Below, piece after piece: positions 38,176 to 46,614 of a stretch of DNA of 64,000 bases. Every line of letters begins with the position of its first letter. Position 1 is the first letter of the stretch. The notes beneath the pieces were generated by a model that saw only the letters and a program-made list of their open reading frames with translations, made no database searches and was not told the DNA's origin. The stretch comes from Dyella marensis (GTDB lineage: Bacteria > Pseudomonadota > Gammaproteobacteria > Xanthomonadales > Rhodanobacteraceae), in assembly GCF_900112865.1 (NCBI RefSeq), contig NZ_FONH01000001.1, forward strand, positions 124,001 through 188,000, written 5' to 3'. The position numbers and the translations under genes are program-made.

Positions 38176-39030
38176 ATGAATGCGCCCCTGCCCCGTTCCG
38201 CCACCAGCCTCGGCCTCCTGGGCGATACCGTCGCCCGCGACTATTCGCACAAGCTGCGGCTGTTCAACGCCTTCGCCGCACCGGAACTGCGCGAGGCGAT
38301 CGCCGCGCTGCAGCTGAAACCGGGCATGCGTGTCCTCGATGCCGGCTGCGGCACCGGCGAGGCGCTGGGCTGGCTCGGCGCCGAAGTCGGCCATGACGGC
38401 ATGGCGGTGGGCATGGACCTGGCCGCGGCGCACACCTCCGCCGCCCGTGCCATCGCCCCGCGCGAGGCCTGGATCATGCAGGCGAACCTGCTGATGGCGC
38501 CGCTGGCGCGCGAGACCTTCGACTTGGTCTGGTCGGTCAACACGGTCAATCACCTGCGCGATCCGGACCAGGGCGTGCATGCCCTGGCCACCCTGCTGCG
38601 CCCCGGCGGCCGCATCGCGCTGGGCCAGAGTTCGCTGCTGCCGGACATGTATTTCGCCTGGGATGCCCGCCTGGAACGGGTGACCAATGAGGCTGTGCGG
38701 CGCTACTACCGCGATCGCTATGGACTGGACGAACGCGATCTGACCGCGGTGCGCTCCCTGGTCGGCCTGCTGCGGCGCTGCGGCCTGCGCAAGGTCACGG
38801 TGCGCACCTGCCTGATCGAGCGGGTGGCGCCGGTCAGCGCGGCGGACGAAGCCTATCTGGTCGAGGCGATCTTTCGCGGCAGCTGGGGCGAGCGGCTGCG
38901 ACCGTATCTGTCGGACAGCGATTACGCCGAACTGGGCCGCCTGTGCGATCCGCAGCATCCGGACTACGCGCCGCGGCGTCCGGACTTCCATTTCCTGCAG
39001 AGCTTTACCTTGGTGCTGGGCGAAGTCTGA
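38176..39030 (+). CDS. SAM-dependent methyltransferase, class I
   Basis: 284 residues. The SAM-binding motif [16 protein letters not shown] (about residues 54-69) with the acidic residue in VGMDLAAAH, then [14 protein letters not shown] and [11 protein letters not shown], gives a standard Rossmann methyltransferase of the UbiE/Methyltransf_11 type. The C-terminal part ([31 protein letters not shown]) is not one I can assign to a substrate. 72 bp after the EEP-family gene in the same direction; cotranscription is possible. Confidence 0.8.
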   Translation: MNAPLPRSATSLGLLGDTVARDYSHKLRLFNAFAAPELREAIAALQLKPGMRVLDAGCGTGEALGWLGAEVGHDGMAVGMDLAAAHTSAARAIAPREAWIMQANLLMAPLARETFDLVWSVNTVNHLRDPDQGVHALATLLRPGGRIALGQSSLLPDMYFAWDARLERVTNEAVRRYYRDRYGLDERDLTAVRSLVGLLRRCGLRKVTVRTCLIERVAPVSAADEAYLVEAIFRGSWGERLRPYLSDSDYAELGRLCDPQHPDYAPRRPDFHFLQSFTLVLGEV

Positions 39031-39098
39031 GCCCGGCCCGTCGTTCAGTTTTCCGTCCGTGTGATAAGGTCGGCCGCCTGTCCGACCGGGAATCTTGT

Positions 39099-39572
39099 AT
39101 GGCCATCAATCTGAAGTCGCTGTCCGCCGACGAATTGTCGAAACTCATTTCCAGCGCACGCTCCCAGCTCGAGCAATCGCGCAGCCAGCAGGTCAGCGAA
39201 GTGCGCAGCAAGATCGAGGCGTTGCTGAAGTCGAGCGGCGTGACCCTCGCCGAGGTCTTTCCGCGCCAGGTCGGCAAGGGCAAGAGCAAGGGCAGCGTCG
39301 CCGCCAAGTACCGCAATCCGGAAGACGCCAGCCAGACCTGGTCCGGCCGCGGCAAGCGGCCGCTGTGGCTGGTCGCCCAGCTGAAGAAGCGCGGCGTGAC
39401 GCTGGACAGCCTGCTGATCGACGGCGCCGCCGCGCCGGCCCGCAGCAGCGCGGCGACCAAGCGCGCCGCGAAGCCCGCCGGCAAGCGCACGGCGAAGAAG
39501 GCGGCAAAGAAAGTGGCGAAGAAGGCCGTCAAGAAAACCGCCAAGCCCACCCGCCGCGGCCGCAAGGGCTGA
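39099..39572 (+). CDS. H-NS family protein with histone-H1-like C-terminal tail
   Basis: 157 residues. An N-terminal coiled-coil oligomerisation part ([23 protein letters not shown]), the DNA-binding AT-hook-like motif [22 protein letters not shown] (shown in part: [11 protein letters not shown]) and then about 50 residues of Ala/Lys repeats ([13 protein letters not shown]) ending RRGRKG. Nucleoid protein that silences AT-rich DNA. The lysine tail is unlike E. coli H-NS and resembles histone H1/AlgP-type tails; it would add sequence-independent DNA binding. Start at 39099 chosen because it begins the H-NS domain. A hairpin follows. Confidence 0.88.
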   Translation: MAINLKSLSADELSKLISSARSQLEQSRSQQVSEVRSKIEALLKSSGVTLAEVFPRQVGKGKSKGSVAAKYRNPEDASQTWSGRGKRPLWLVAQLKKRGVTLDSLLIDGAAAPARSSAATKRAAKPAGKRTAKKAAKKVAKKAVKKTAKPTRRGRKG

Positions 39573-39593
39573 GGCCAGACCCCCGAATGCAAA

Positions 39594-39614
39594 GTGCCCC
39601 GCATCGCGGGGCAC
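39594..39614. terminator. hairpin after the H-NS-family gene
   Basis: Nine-base stem GTGCCCCGC / GCGGGGCAC with an ATC loop, 21 bp after the stop. No T-run, so it may be a bidirectional or Rho-assisted end between this gene and the opposing lipoprotein gene. Confidence 0.6.
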
Positions 39615-39648
39615 TGGGTGCAACTCAAGCAAAACCGATGCTACTTGC

Positions 39649-39960
39649 TTACTGGTGCACCTGCACCGGATTGCAGTTCGGCGCGCTCAGCGTCGGCGGC
39701 GAGGCCAGCAGGCCCGGGGTCTGCACCGACGAGCAATTGAACACGCGACCCTTGGTGGTGGTGGCGGTATAGGTCAGCTGCTGGCCGCCGAGCTTGTCCG
39801 GCTCGCCTGCCTTCACGTTGGAGATGGTCAGCTCGTCCGACGAGGCCAGGCCGATCATCTTGGCCGTCTCGGTCTGCAGCGGCACGATCGCCTCATTGAC
39901 GCTCATGGTGGAGCAACCGGCGAGCGCCAGCATCGACAACAGGCTCAAAGTCTTCCTCAT
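39649..39960 (-). CDS. small lipoprotein, unknown function
   Basis: 103 residues. Lipoprotein signal with lipobox LALAGC (Cys16) after MRKTLSLLSM; residue +2 is Ser, suggesting the outer membrane. The mature part (LQTETAKMIGLASSDELTISNV..., LTYTATTTKGRVFNCSS) resembles a family of small outer-membrane lipoproteins seen across Xanthomonadales and pseudomonads with no known role. AAGGGAAT precedes the ATG at 39960, which rules out the longer upstream frame. Confidence 0.75.
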   Translation of the reverse strand: MRKTLSLLSMLALAGCSTMSVNEAIVPLQTETAKMIGLASSDELTISNVKAGEPDKLGGQQLTYTATTTKGRVFNCSSVQTPGLLASPPTLSAPNCNPVQVHQ

Positions 39961-40373
39961 GATTCCCTTTCCTTTTCCATGGTCGGTGTTGTCCCGCCGC
40001 CGTCGCGAACAAGCGGAGGAACGCCAGAAGCGCGTGGGGTGGATGGTCTTGCTGGTATCCCCTGAGCAGCGTGGAATCTCCCTTTCGACGCCGTAGCGCT
40101 TCGCGGCAAGATCCTTTTCCGCCGACCGAGACACCGGCAATGCGACTGATCCGACAGGGTGTTCCTGGATCGGACGCATGACCGGCGCGCCTCGCGGGCG
40201 AGCATAGCATGCAGGTTCTTGCGTACCAGCCGCGGATCGCGGGTCCTGGATATGCGTCACGTAATGCGTGATTGCGTCGACGCGAATGCAGGCACGGCCA
40301 CCAGGAAATGGCCGCGCCCGGCACTGGTCGCATCGCGACATCGAGCTTCGATCAATGCGCGACGGCACCGATC
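39961..40373. other. 413-bp intergenic region
   Basis: Non-coding as far as I can see. It must contain the leftward promoter of the lipoprotein gene (possibly near the pyrimidine-rich 39961-39980 leader) and the 3' flank of the gene at 40374. No repeat, tRNA or terminator hairpin is obvious. Confidence 0.5.
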
Positions 40374-40646
40374 TCAAGCATCGAGACCGTCCTCGCCGCG
40401 CTTGCCCGACGTCTCCGCCACGAGCGACTCCAGCTCGCAGCGAGCCATGCCCGCATCGCCCTGCTCCAGATAACCGAGCGCCTTCAGCAGGCGCTCGTGC
40501 AGCACCTGCGCCTGCGCTTCGCGGCGAGCACGGAAACGCGCCTGGCGCTGGGCGCCGGTGAGCGGACTTTCCTTGCGCGGCCGACCGCGGCTGCGCTTGA
40601 AGGCCAAGGGCAACTGCAAGGTGCCGGGATCGCGTATGTCGACCAT
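40374..40646 (-). CDS. small basic protein with AT-hook-like GRPRK motif
   Basis: 90 residues: LQLPLAFKRSRGRPRKESPLTGAQRQARFRARREAQ (shown in part) followed by an amphipathic helix (LHERLLKALGYLEQGDAGMARCELESLVAE). The N-terminal LPLAF-x-GRPRK-x-PLT resembles the start of small LexA-regulated/YbfE-like and other replication-regulatory proteins; family assignment is only suggestive. GRPRK could insert in the minor groove of AT-rich DNA. Upstream of its start lies a strikingly AT-rich promoter region with a perfect palindrome. Confidence 0.65.
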   Translation of the reverse strand: MVDIRDPGTLQLPLAFKRSRGRPRKESPLTGAQRQARFRARREAQAQVLHERLLKALGYLEQGDAGMARCELESLVAETSGKRGEDGLDA

Positions 40647-40988
40647 GGTCGTGCTCCTGGTTAGGTGGCGCTTATTTTAAGTTACGTAACTATAAATAGC
40701 AAGCAGAAAGATCGAATTTCTTGAAGAAATTTTCTTGATAAATAAGTTTGTTAAGCGACTTTCTTTAAGTGATTTGTCCCGCCGTGGCGCGGCCGATCGG
40801 GCGCCATATCGCGCCGACGGCGTCACGTGACGGCGTCGGACCGGTGCTGCGATCGAGGGATGCCTGGCGCGATGCGCTCATGGCGACCGGGCCGTCATGG
40901 CGGATTTTGTAAATGCCGGTCGCGGATACCGTAACGGCCTCTTTGCTATACGGGTCGCTTCGCGTTTCTCCCAGGCAAAGGACCCGGC
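40647..40988. other. AT-rich intergenic islet with palindrome GTTACGTAAC
   Basis: About 110 bp (40665-40775) are mostly A and T in a GC-rich genome, with runs such as AAGAAATTTTCTTGATAAAT. A perfect palindrome GTTACGTAAC is at 40681-40690, 35 bp before the small GRPRK protein gene. The rest (40780-40988) leads into the SGNH hydrolase and would hold its promoter. No gene is supported here; it could be the operator of the neighbouring gene and an H-NS target. Confidence 0.5.
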
Positions 40989-42227
40989 ATGCACCGTCAA
41001 TTCCTGCACTTCCTTCTGGCCGGCGCGCTGTGCGCCCTGCTCGCCCCGGCATCGGGCCTGGCGGCGCCCGCCCGCGACAAGGCATCGAAGGAGCGATCCT
41101 GGGTCGCCGCCTGGGCCGCGGCGATGGATTCGCCGGGACCGCGGCTGTCCGACCAGACGGTGCGGCAGATCGCGCGGGTCAGCATCGGCGGCACGGCGGT
41201 GCGCGTGCGCCTCTCCAATCTTTACGGCGATGGCCCGGTCACGCTCGGACCGGTGCATGTCGCGCTGCGGACGGAAGGCTCGTCCATCGCAGGCGGCAGC
41301 GACCATGAGCTGCGCTTCGGCGGCAAACCGACGGTGACCATCCCCAAGGGCGGCAGCGTACTCAGCGACGCGGTGACGATGGAGGTGAAGCCCCTGCAGG
41401 AACTGGCCGTCAGCCTCTATGTCCCGGCGAGCGCGACGCCTGGCCCGTCGACGTTACATAACGCCGGCCTTGCCACCGCTTATCTGACGGAAAACGGCAA
41501 CGCCACCGCGAGCCAGCCATACCCTGGCACCGAAGTGCATGGCAGCCGCTTTTTCCTCAGCGGCATCGAGGTCGCCGGCCCGGCCGAACGCCACGTGGTG
41601 GTGGCCTTCGGCGACTCGATCACCGACGGCGTCGGCGCCAGGCCCGATACCTACGAGCGCTGGCCCGATCATTTCGCCGCGCGGCTGCGCGCCGAGCCGT
41701 CGCTGGCCACGGTCGCGGTGGTGAATTCCGGCATCGGCGGCAACCGCGTATTGAACGACAGCTTCGGCCCGAGCGCGCAGGCGCGCCTGGACCGCGATGC
41801 GCTGGACCAGCCCGGCGTGCGCTGGATCGTCCTGCTGGAAGGCATCAATGACATCGGCGGCTCCGGCCAGCCGGCCACGCCGAAGGACGATGTGTCGGCC
41901 GAGCAGATCATCGCCGGCATGAAGGCCCTGATCGAACGCGCACATGCCAAGGGCGTGAAGATCTACGGCGCCACCTTGACGCCGTTCGGCGGCGCGGGCT
42001 GGCCATACCACTCGTCACGTAACGAACAGAAGCGACAGGCGGTGAACGCGTGGATCCGCGATGGCGGCGCGTTCGACGGCGTGGCGGATTTCGACCAGGC
42101 GATCCAGGATCCGACGCATCCGGAGCGAATGCTGTCGGTCTATGACAGCGGGGATCATCTGCACCCGAACGGAGCGGGGTTCGAGGCGATGGCGAAGGCG
42201 GTGGACCTATCGTGGTTCAAGCCGTAG
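40989..42227 (+). CDS. secreted SGNH/GDSL-type hydrolase
   Basis: 412 residues with a Sec signal peptide (FLLAGALCALLAPASGLAAPA). SGNH blocks: AFGDSITDGVGA (catalytic Ser), NSGIGGNRVL (Gly), LLEGINDIGG (Asn), SGDHLHPNGAGF (Asp-His). About 180 residues before the GDS block form a beta-rich N-terminal domain, as in the 400-residue class of lysophospholipase L1-like esterases. Acts on esters or acetylated carbohydrates outside the cytoplasm. AAAGGA precedes the ATG. Its stop codon TAG is the TAG of the outer GTAG of REP copy 3. Confidence 0.88.
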   Translation: MHRQFLHFLLAGALCALLAPASGLAAPARDKASKERSWVAAWAAAMDSPGPRLSDQTVRQIARVSIGGTAVRVRLSNLYGDGPVTLGPVHVALRTEGSSIAGGSDHELRFGGKPTVTIPKGGSVLSDAVTMEVKPLQELAVSLYVPASATPGPSTLHNAGLATAYLTENGNATASQPYPGTEVHGSRFFLSGIEVAGPAERHVVVAFGDSITDGVGARPDTYERWPDHFAARLRAEPSLATVAVVNSGIGGNRVLNDSFGPSAQARLDRDALDQPGVRWIVLLEGINDIGGSGQPATPKDDVSAEQIIAGMKALIERAHAKGVKIYGATLTPFGGAGWPYHSSRNEQKRQAVNAWIRDGGAFDGVADFDQAIQDPTHPERMLSVYDSGDHLHPNGAGFEAMAKAVDLSWFKP

Positions 42228-42384
42228 GTTGGGGTGAGCCGAAGGCGACTGCGAAGGCAGGATGCCGTAGCGAACATCCGCGTAGCGGATGGCCCGAAGG
42301 GCGAGCTGCTGATGCAGCCCGTAACCCCAACGTGGCGGCCATGTGTGATGCCCGTTGGGGTTCGCTGCGCTCACCCCAACCTAC
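42224..42384. repeat. paired REP element, copy 3, with a 75-bp insertion in its left arm
   Basis: The left arm starts GTAGGTTGGGGTGAGCCG and is interrupted at 42249-42323; its last 8 bases (ACCCCAAC) resume at 42324. The inserted 75 bp contain their own hairpins (CATCCGC-GTA-GCGGATG at 42275-42291 and GCTGC-TGAT-GCAGC at 42305-42318). The right arm (to 42384) is intact, ends 5 bp before the opposing gene's stop, and is of the short-loop type found in copies 2 and 4. The element fills the convergent gap. Confidence 0.8.
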
Positions 42385-42389
42385 GCCGC

Positions 42390-42725
42390 TCACACGCCGT
42401 GCTGCTTGCCGCAACCAAGGCAAGGCCGATACGGCCCCCACCGCCCTTCCCTGGCCCGCCCCAGCAGGCAGCCGCAGACATAGCAGGCCGCGCCCCGTCC
42501 ACGCCGCCAGCGCAGCAGACGTCCGGCCTGCACGGCATACAGCGCGACGCTTGCCGCGCCGCCGGCGACGATCAGGTAGGAAGGAAGATCCGGCGCCGAT
42601 CCGCCGCCGGCTGGCCGCGGCAAGCCGAGCAGGCCTTCCGCACTCCAGGCGAACAGTGCGCCGCACAAGGCCGGCAGCAGGCAGGGCGCCATCAGGCGCA
42701 GGCACATCCGATCGACGTAGGACAT
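42390..42725 (-). CDS. small membrane protein with C-terminal cysteine pairs
   Basis: 111 residues. Two or three hydrophobic segments (LMAPCLLPALCGALFAW and SYLIVAGGAASVALYAVQAG), then a basic stretch and CYVCGCLLGR...YRPCLGCGKQHGV, a CxxC pair that looks like a zinc ribbon. No family recognised. ATG at 42725 has only a weak ribosome site; cysteine spacing and composition argue it is real. Downstream of the heme-uptake operon in the same direction but not overlapping it. Confidence 0.55.
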   Translation of the reverse strand: MSYVDRMCLRLMAPCLLPALCGALFAWSAEGLLGLPRPAGGGSAPDLPSYLIVAGGAASVALYAVQAGRLLRWRRGRGAACYVCGCLLGRAREGRWGPYRPCLGCGKQHGV

Positions 42726-42800
42726 GGCGGGCGGTTCCGGGGATGAGCCCGAAAGCGTCGCCGAGTCACATCTCAAAAGCTGAGACCGGACCGCACACGC

Positions 42801-43622
42801 CTAGGCCGCATGAATCAGCGGCCGCCCATCGCCGTCGCGCACGCAGGCCAGCGGCAGGCCATAGATCTTCGACAGCATCGGCGCATCCAGCACCTGTTCG
42901 CGTCCGCCGTGGCGCACCAGCCGCCCCTGCGCCAGCAGCGCGACATCGTCGGCATAGCGCGCGGCAAGATTCAAATCGTGCAGCACGGCGATCACGCCAA
43001 AGCCCTGCCCCGCCAGCTGCCGCGCCTGCGCGAGCAGTTCGTGCTGATGCGCGATGTCCAGGCCGGCTTCCGGCTCGTCCAGCAACAACCATCCCGGCGC
43101 ATCGCGGCAATCCCAGATCTGCGCCAGCACGCGCGCCAGCTGCACGCGCTGCTGCTCGCCGCCGGACAGCTCCAGATAGTTGCGCCCGAACAGCGACCAT
43201 GCCCCCGCGGCCTTGAGCGCTTCCTCCACGATGCGACCGTCGGCGGACCTGGACGAGGTCGCGCCATGCGGACTGCGCCCGAGCATCGCCACCTCCTCCG
43301 CGCGGAAGCCGAAACCCAGCTGCACGCGCTGCGACAGCATCGCGCGGCGGCGCGCCAGTTCGGTGGCGGGCCAGCGCTCCAGCGCCACGCCATCCAGTGT
43401 GGCGGTGCCCACCGAGGGTTGCAGCGCGCCGGCCAGCACGCCGAGCAGGCTGCTCTTGCCGGCGCCGTTCGGGCCGATCAGGGCCAGCACGCGTCCCGGT
43501 TGCGCGCGCAGATTCACCGCCTGCAGCACGCGGCGCTCGCCGTAGTGCAGGTGCACGTCGCGCGCCTCCAGCCAACGCTCTTCGCCATCGGAGAGGGCAC
43601 GCCAGTCCATCGCCAGGCTCAT
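42801..43622 (-). CDS. hmuV: heme ABC transporter ATP-binding protein
   Basis: 273 residues. Walker A GPNGAGKSS, signature LSGGEQQRVQLARVL, Walker B WLLLDEPEAGLD, H-loop VLHDLN. The FecE/HmuV branch is indicated by the gene order. It powers heme import across the inner membrane with HmuU. Its ATG overlaps the hmuU stop by 4 bp; the long frame further upstream is hmuU shadow. Confidence 0.92.
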   Translation of the reverse strand: MSLAMDWRALSDGEERWLEARDVHLHYGERRVLQAVNLRAQPGRVLALIGPNGAGKSSLLGVLAGALQPSVGTATLDGVALERWPATELARRRAMLSQRVQLGFGFRAEEVAMLGRSPHGATSSRSADGRIVEEALKAAGAWSLFGRNYLELSGGEQQRVQLARVLAQIWDCRDAPGWLLLDEPEAGLDIAHQHELLAQARQLAGQGFGVIAVLHDLNLAARYADDVALLAQGRLVRHGGREQVLDAPMLSKIYGLPLACVRDGDGRPLIHAA

Positions 43623-44677
43623 GCCGTGCCTCCGACGCGCAGGCGCGACAGCAGCCACAGGAAGAACGGGCCGCCGAGCAAGGCGGTGATCACGCCCACC
43701 GGCAGCTCCGCCGGCGCCACCGCCACGCGCGCTACCGCATCGGCGCCGATCATCAGGCTGGCGCCGGCCAGCGCAGACCCCGGCAGCAGCAGGCGATGAT
43801 CCGGCCCCCACGCCAGCCGCAGCACATGCGGCACCAGCAGGCCGACGAAGCCGATCACGCCGCACATCGCCACCGCCGCGCCCGTGGCCAGCGCCACCAG
43901 CGCGACCAGCCGGCGCCGCAGGCGGCGTGGCTCGAAACCCAGCAGGCTTGCCTCGCGCTCGCCCAGCAACAAGGCATTCAAGGCGCCCGCATGCGCCGGC
44001 AGCCACAGCAGCGGCAGCAGCATCAGCGGCGCCACCGCGCCGAGCCGCGCCCAGCTGGTGCCGCCGAAGCTGCCAAGGGTCCAGAAGGTCAGGTCGCGCA
44101 GCTGCTGCTCGTTCGCCACATAGGTGAGCACGCCCACGCCGGCCATCGCGATCGCATTGATCGCCACGCCCGCGAGCAGCAAGGTGGCCACGCCCGGATG
44201 GCGGCTGCCGAACAGATAGACCAGCAAGGTCGCCAGCAGACCGCCGGCGAATGCCGCGGCGGCGATGCCGAACGAGCCGAGCAAGGGCGGCAGCGTCGCC
44301 GTCGCCGCGCCGCCCAGCACGATCATCCCGATCGCACCGAGCGCCGCGCCGGCGGATACGCCGACCAGCCCGGGCTCCACCAGCGGGTTGCGGAACAGGC
44401 CCTGCATGGTCGCGCCGCTGCAGGCCAGTGCCGCACCGACCAGGCTGGCCATCAGCACGCGCGGCAGGCGCAGGGTCAGCACCACGGCATCCTGGCCTTG
44501 CGCCGGCGCACCGTCCAGCCAGCGCAGCAAGGCGCCCAGCACCTGCGCCGCCGAGAGCGGCATCGCGCCGACCGCCATGCCGCCGATCGCCGCGGCGGCC
44601 AGCCATGCGGCCAGTCCGCCCAGCGCCCAGGCGCGCGCGCTCAAGGCGCGGCGTTGCGGCAGCGCGATGCTGTTCAT
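43619..44677 (-). CDS. hmuU: heme ABC transporter permease (FecCD family)
   Basis: 352 residues, about ten transmembrane helices. FecCD landmarks: LPRVLMASLVGAALACSGATMQGLFRNPL (in part RNPLVEPGLVGVSAGAALG) and the ATPase-coupling GVIGFVGLLVPHVLRL near the C-terminus. Imports heme from HmuT. 4-bp overlaps with both neighbours in the operon. Confidence 0.93.
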   Translation of the reverse strand: MNSIALPQRRALSARAWALGGLAAWLAAAAIGGMAVGAMPLSAAQVLGALLRWLDGAPAQGQDAVVLTLRLPRVLMASLVGAALACSGATMQGLFRNPLVEPGLVGVSAGAALGAIGMIVLGGAATATLPPLLGSFGIAAAAFAGGLLATLLVYLFGSRHPGVATLLLAGVAINAIAMAGVGVLTYVANEQQLRDLTFWTLGSFGGTSWARLGAVAPLMLLPLLWLPAHAGALNALLLGEREASLLGFEPRRLRRRLVALVALATGAAVAMCGVIGFVGLLVPHVLRLAWGPDHRLLLPGSALAGASLMIGADAVARVAVAPAELPVGVITALLGGPFFLWLLSRLRVGGTA

Positions 44678-45525
44678 CGCCGCGCGCCCGCCAGTTCGCG
44701 CTGCAGGGCCAGTTCGTGCTCGGCGTTGCGTGGGCCGAAGCCGAGCAGCGCCTGGCCGTCGACGAACACGATGCGCCGCGCCTTGCCGGCCGGCGTCAGC
44801 GCGATGCCGGGCAGGCGCAGCACGCCATCGACGCCGCCCACTGCCTCGGCGCGCTCGCGCATCAGCAGGATCACCTCGGGCGCCAGCGCCACCAGCGCCT
44901 CGGGCGACACCGCCTTGTAGCCGCTGAAGTCATCGGCGACCGGCGTGCCGCCGGCGAGCGCGATCGCGCTGGCGGCGGCGGTCTCGCGTCCGGCGGCCAT
45001 GGGACTGCCCTCGGTGGCCATCAGGAACAGCACGCGTGGATGGCCTGGCATCGCGGCGACGGCCTTGGCCAGCTCGGCGTATTGCGTCTCCAGCCGCTGC
45101 ACCAGCACGCCGGCCGCCGCATCGCGCTGCAGGGCCCGGCCGATCTCGCGCACTTTTGCTACCACCGCTTCCGGCGTGCGCGTGACCGGCATGGTCTCGA
45201 TGCGCACGCCGGCCTCGCGCAATTGCGCAAGCACCGGCGGCGGACCCGCGTCGTGGGTGGCGAGGATCAAGCCGGGGCGCAACGCCAACACGCCTTCGGC
45301 GGCAAGCTGCCGCACGTAGCCGACATCGGGCAGCTTGCGCGCGGCGGCCGGCCACACGCTGGTGCTGTCCACGCCGACCAGCGCCTGCTGCGCGTCCAGC
45401 GCATACACGGTCTCGGTGATGTCGCCGCCCAGCGCGACCACGCGCGGCATCTCCGCCGCCAATGCGCCCTGCGCGCACCAGGCCAGCACCAAGGCGCTCA
45501 ACCAGCCACGGCTGCGCTCAAACAT
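44674..45525 (-). CDS. hmuT: heme-binding periplasmic protein
   Basis: 283 residues. Signal peptide (LSALVLAWCAQGALAAE), then the class III binding-protein fold beginning MPRVVALGGDITETVYALDAQQALVGVDSTS, with the heme/hemin HmuT-type ALRPGLILATHDAGPP. It hands heme to HmuUV. It starts 8 bp inside the 3' end of hmuS on the same strand and overlaps hmuU by 4 bp. Confidence 0.92.
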   Translation of the reverse strand: MFERSRGWLSALVLAWCAQGALAAEMPRVVALGGDITETVYALDAQQALVGVDSTSVWPAAARKLPDVGYVRQLAAEGVLALRPGLILATHDAGPPPVLAQLREAGVRIETMPVTRTPEAVVAKVREIGRALQRDAAAGVLVQRLETQYAELAKAVAAMPGHPRVLFLMATEGSPMAAGRETAAASAIALAGGTPVADDFSGYKAVSPEALVALAPEVILLMRERAEAVGGVDGVLRLPGIALTPAGKARRIVFVDGQALLGFGPRNAEHELALQRELAGARR

Positions 45526-46600
45526 GCGACACCTCCGCGCCGGCCAGGCCTTCGGCCAGTTCGCGCCATGCCGTCAGCTCCGGCGTGCCGGGCTTGCGCT
45601 TGCCGAAGAACTGCACGATCTGGCCACCGTCGGCGTCGTACAGCTCCAGCGAGGTGACCTGCCCTTCCGGACTGGGCTTGCGCACCACCCAGCTCTCGGC
45701 GATGCGGTCCTCGCGCAGGTGCAGATTGAACTCGTCGTCCAGCACATTGAGCCAGGGACCGACCATTTTGATGTTACGTACCGGACCGGTATGGATCTGC
45801 ACCACGCCGGGCGAACCGACGAACACCATGATCGGCAAGCCGCTGGCGGCCGCCGTATCCAGCACGGTGCGCACGGCACCGTGATCCACGCGCCGCGCGA
45901 ATTCCTCGCCGACCAGGCGCAGCGCCTGCGTGCGCGTGACCTCGTGCCGCTTGAGCAGCGCAAAGAAATCGTGCGGATCGCGCATGCGGCGCCATTGCTC
46001 GCGCAGCGAGGCGAGATCGATATCCCCGTCGTCGCGCCGCCGCGGCAGCGGATTCTCCACCGCCGCCAGTTCCAGCAGCGGCGACTGCACCGGCGCGGCG
46101 AAGCGCGCCACCAGGCCGGACCAGGCGTCGTCCCGGCTGCGCTCGGTGAGATACAGCTTGTGCACCGCGCGCCCGTCGCCGTCGAAGAACTGCAGGCTGC
46201 GCAGCCAGCGCCCGCGCATTTCCTCGCGCACGGCGAAACCGAATACCCAGTGGCGCAGGAACAGGCGCAGGTCGATCGCCTCGTCCAGCACCACGCCCAT
46301 GCTGCCGCCGATGTCGATGTTGGCGAACGTGCCGTACTTTTCGTGCACGCAGTTTTCGTTACGTGTCAGCACCATCACGTAACCCAGTTCCGGCAAGGCC
46401 CGGATCACCTCGGCCCACGGTCCCTGCAGCCGCGTGACGCCATCGCCGCAACGGCTGGCGACCAGCTCGGCCTCGCTCACGCCGAGGCGTTCGGCCAGGT
46501 CGCGCGCGCGCAGGTTGGGCTCTTCCTCGCGCAGGCGGCGCCAGGCGTCGAGCAGTTCCGGCAGCGAGGGTGCGGCGGCGGTAGTCATTTCGTTCAACAT
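45518..46600 (-). CDS. hmuS: hemin-degrading factor, HemS/HmuS family
   Basis: 360 residues, two HemS-like repeats (about 25-175 and 195-350). N-terminal helix LRARDLAERLGVSEAELVA, then VMVLTRNENCVHEKYGTF; second repeat has PIMVFVGSPGVVQIHTGPVRNIK and VLDDEFNLHLRED, where heme is bound. It handles cytoplasmic heme and releases iron. The start at 46600 (MLNEMTTAAA) follows GGAG at good spacing; MTTAAA at 46588 is the alternative. It is 14 bp after hmuR. Confidence 0.92.
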   Translation of the reverse strand: MLNEMTTAAAPSLPELLDAWRRLREEEPNLRARDLAERLGVSEAELVASRCGDGVTRLQGPWAEVIRALPELGYVMVLTRNENCVHEKYGTFANIDIGGSMGVVLDEAIDLRLFLRHWVFGFAVREEMRGRWLRSLQFFDGDGRAVHKLYLTERSRDDAWSGLVARFAAPVQSPLLELAAVENPLPRRRDDGDIDLASLREQWRRMRDPHDFFALLKRHEVTRTQALRLVGEEFARRVDHGAVRTVLDTAAASGLPIMVFVGSPGVVQIHTGPVRNIKMVGPWLNVLDDEFNLHLREDRIAESWVVRKPSPEGQVTSLELYDADGGQIVQFFGKRKPGTPELTAWRELAEGLAGAEVSHV

Positions 46601-46614
46601 GTTTGGCACTCCGG

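Noticed and set aside
36109-38991. 960-codon reverse frame extending selD
   Set aside because: Only the last 346 codons match SelD and there is a strong ribosome site at 37149; the extension is antisense to two forward genes.
39475-39560. Lys/Ala repeats in the H-NS tail (and in the H1-like gene at 57875) as a tandem repeat or CRISPR-like array
   Set aside because: The repetition is at amino-acid level in basic tails; the DNA units are short and irregular, with no spacers.
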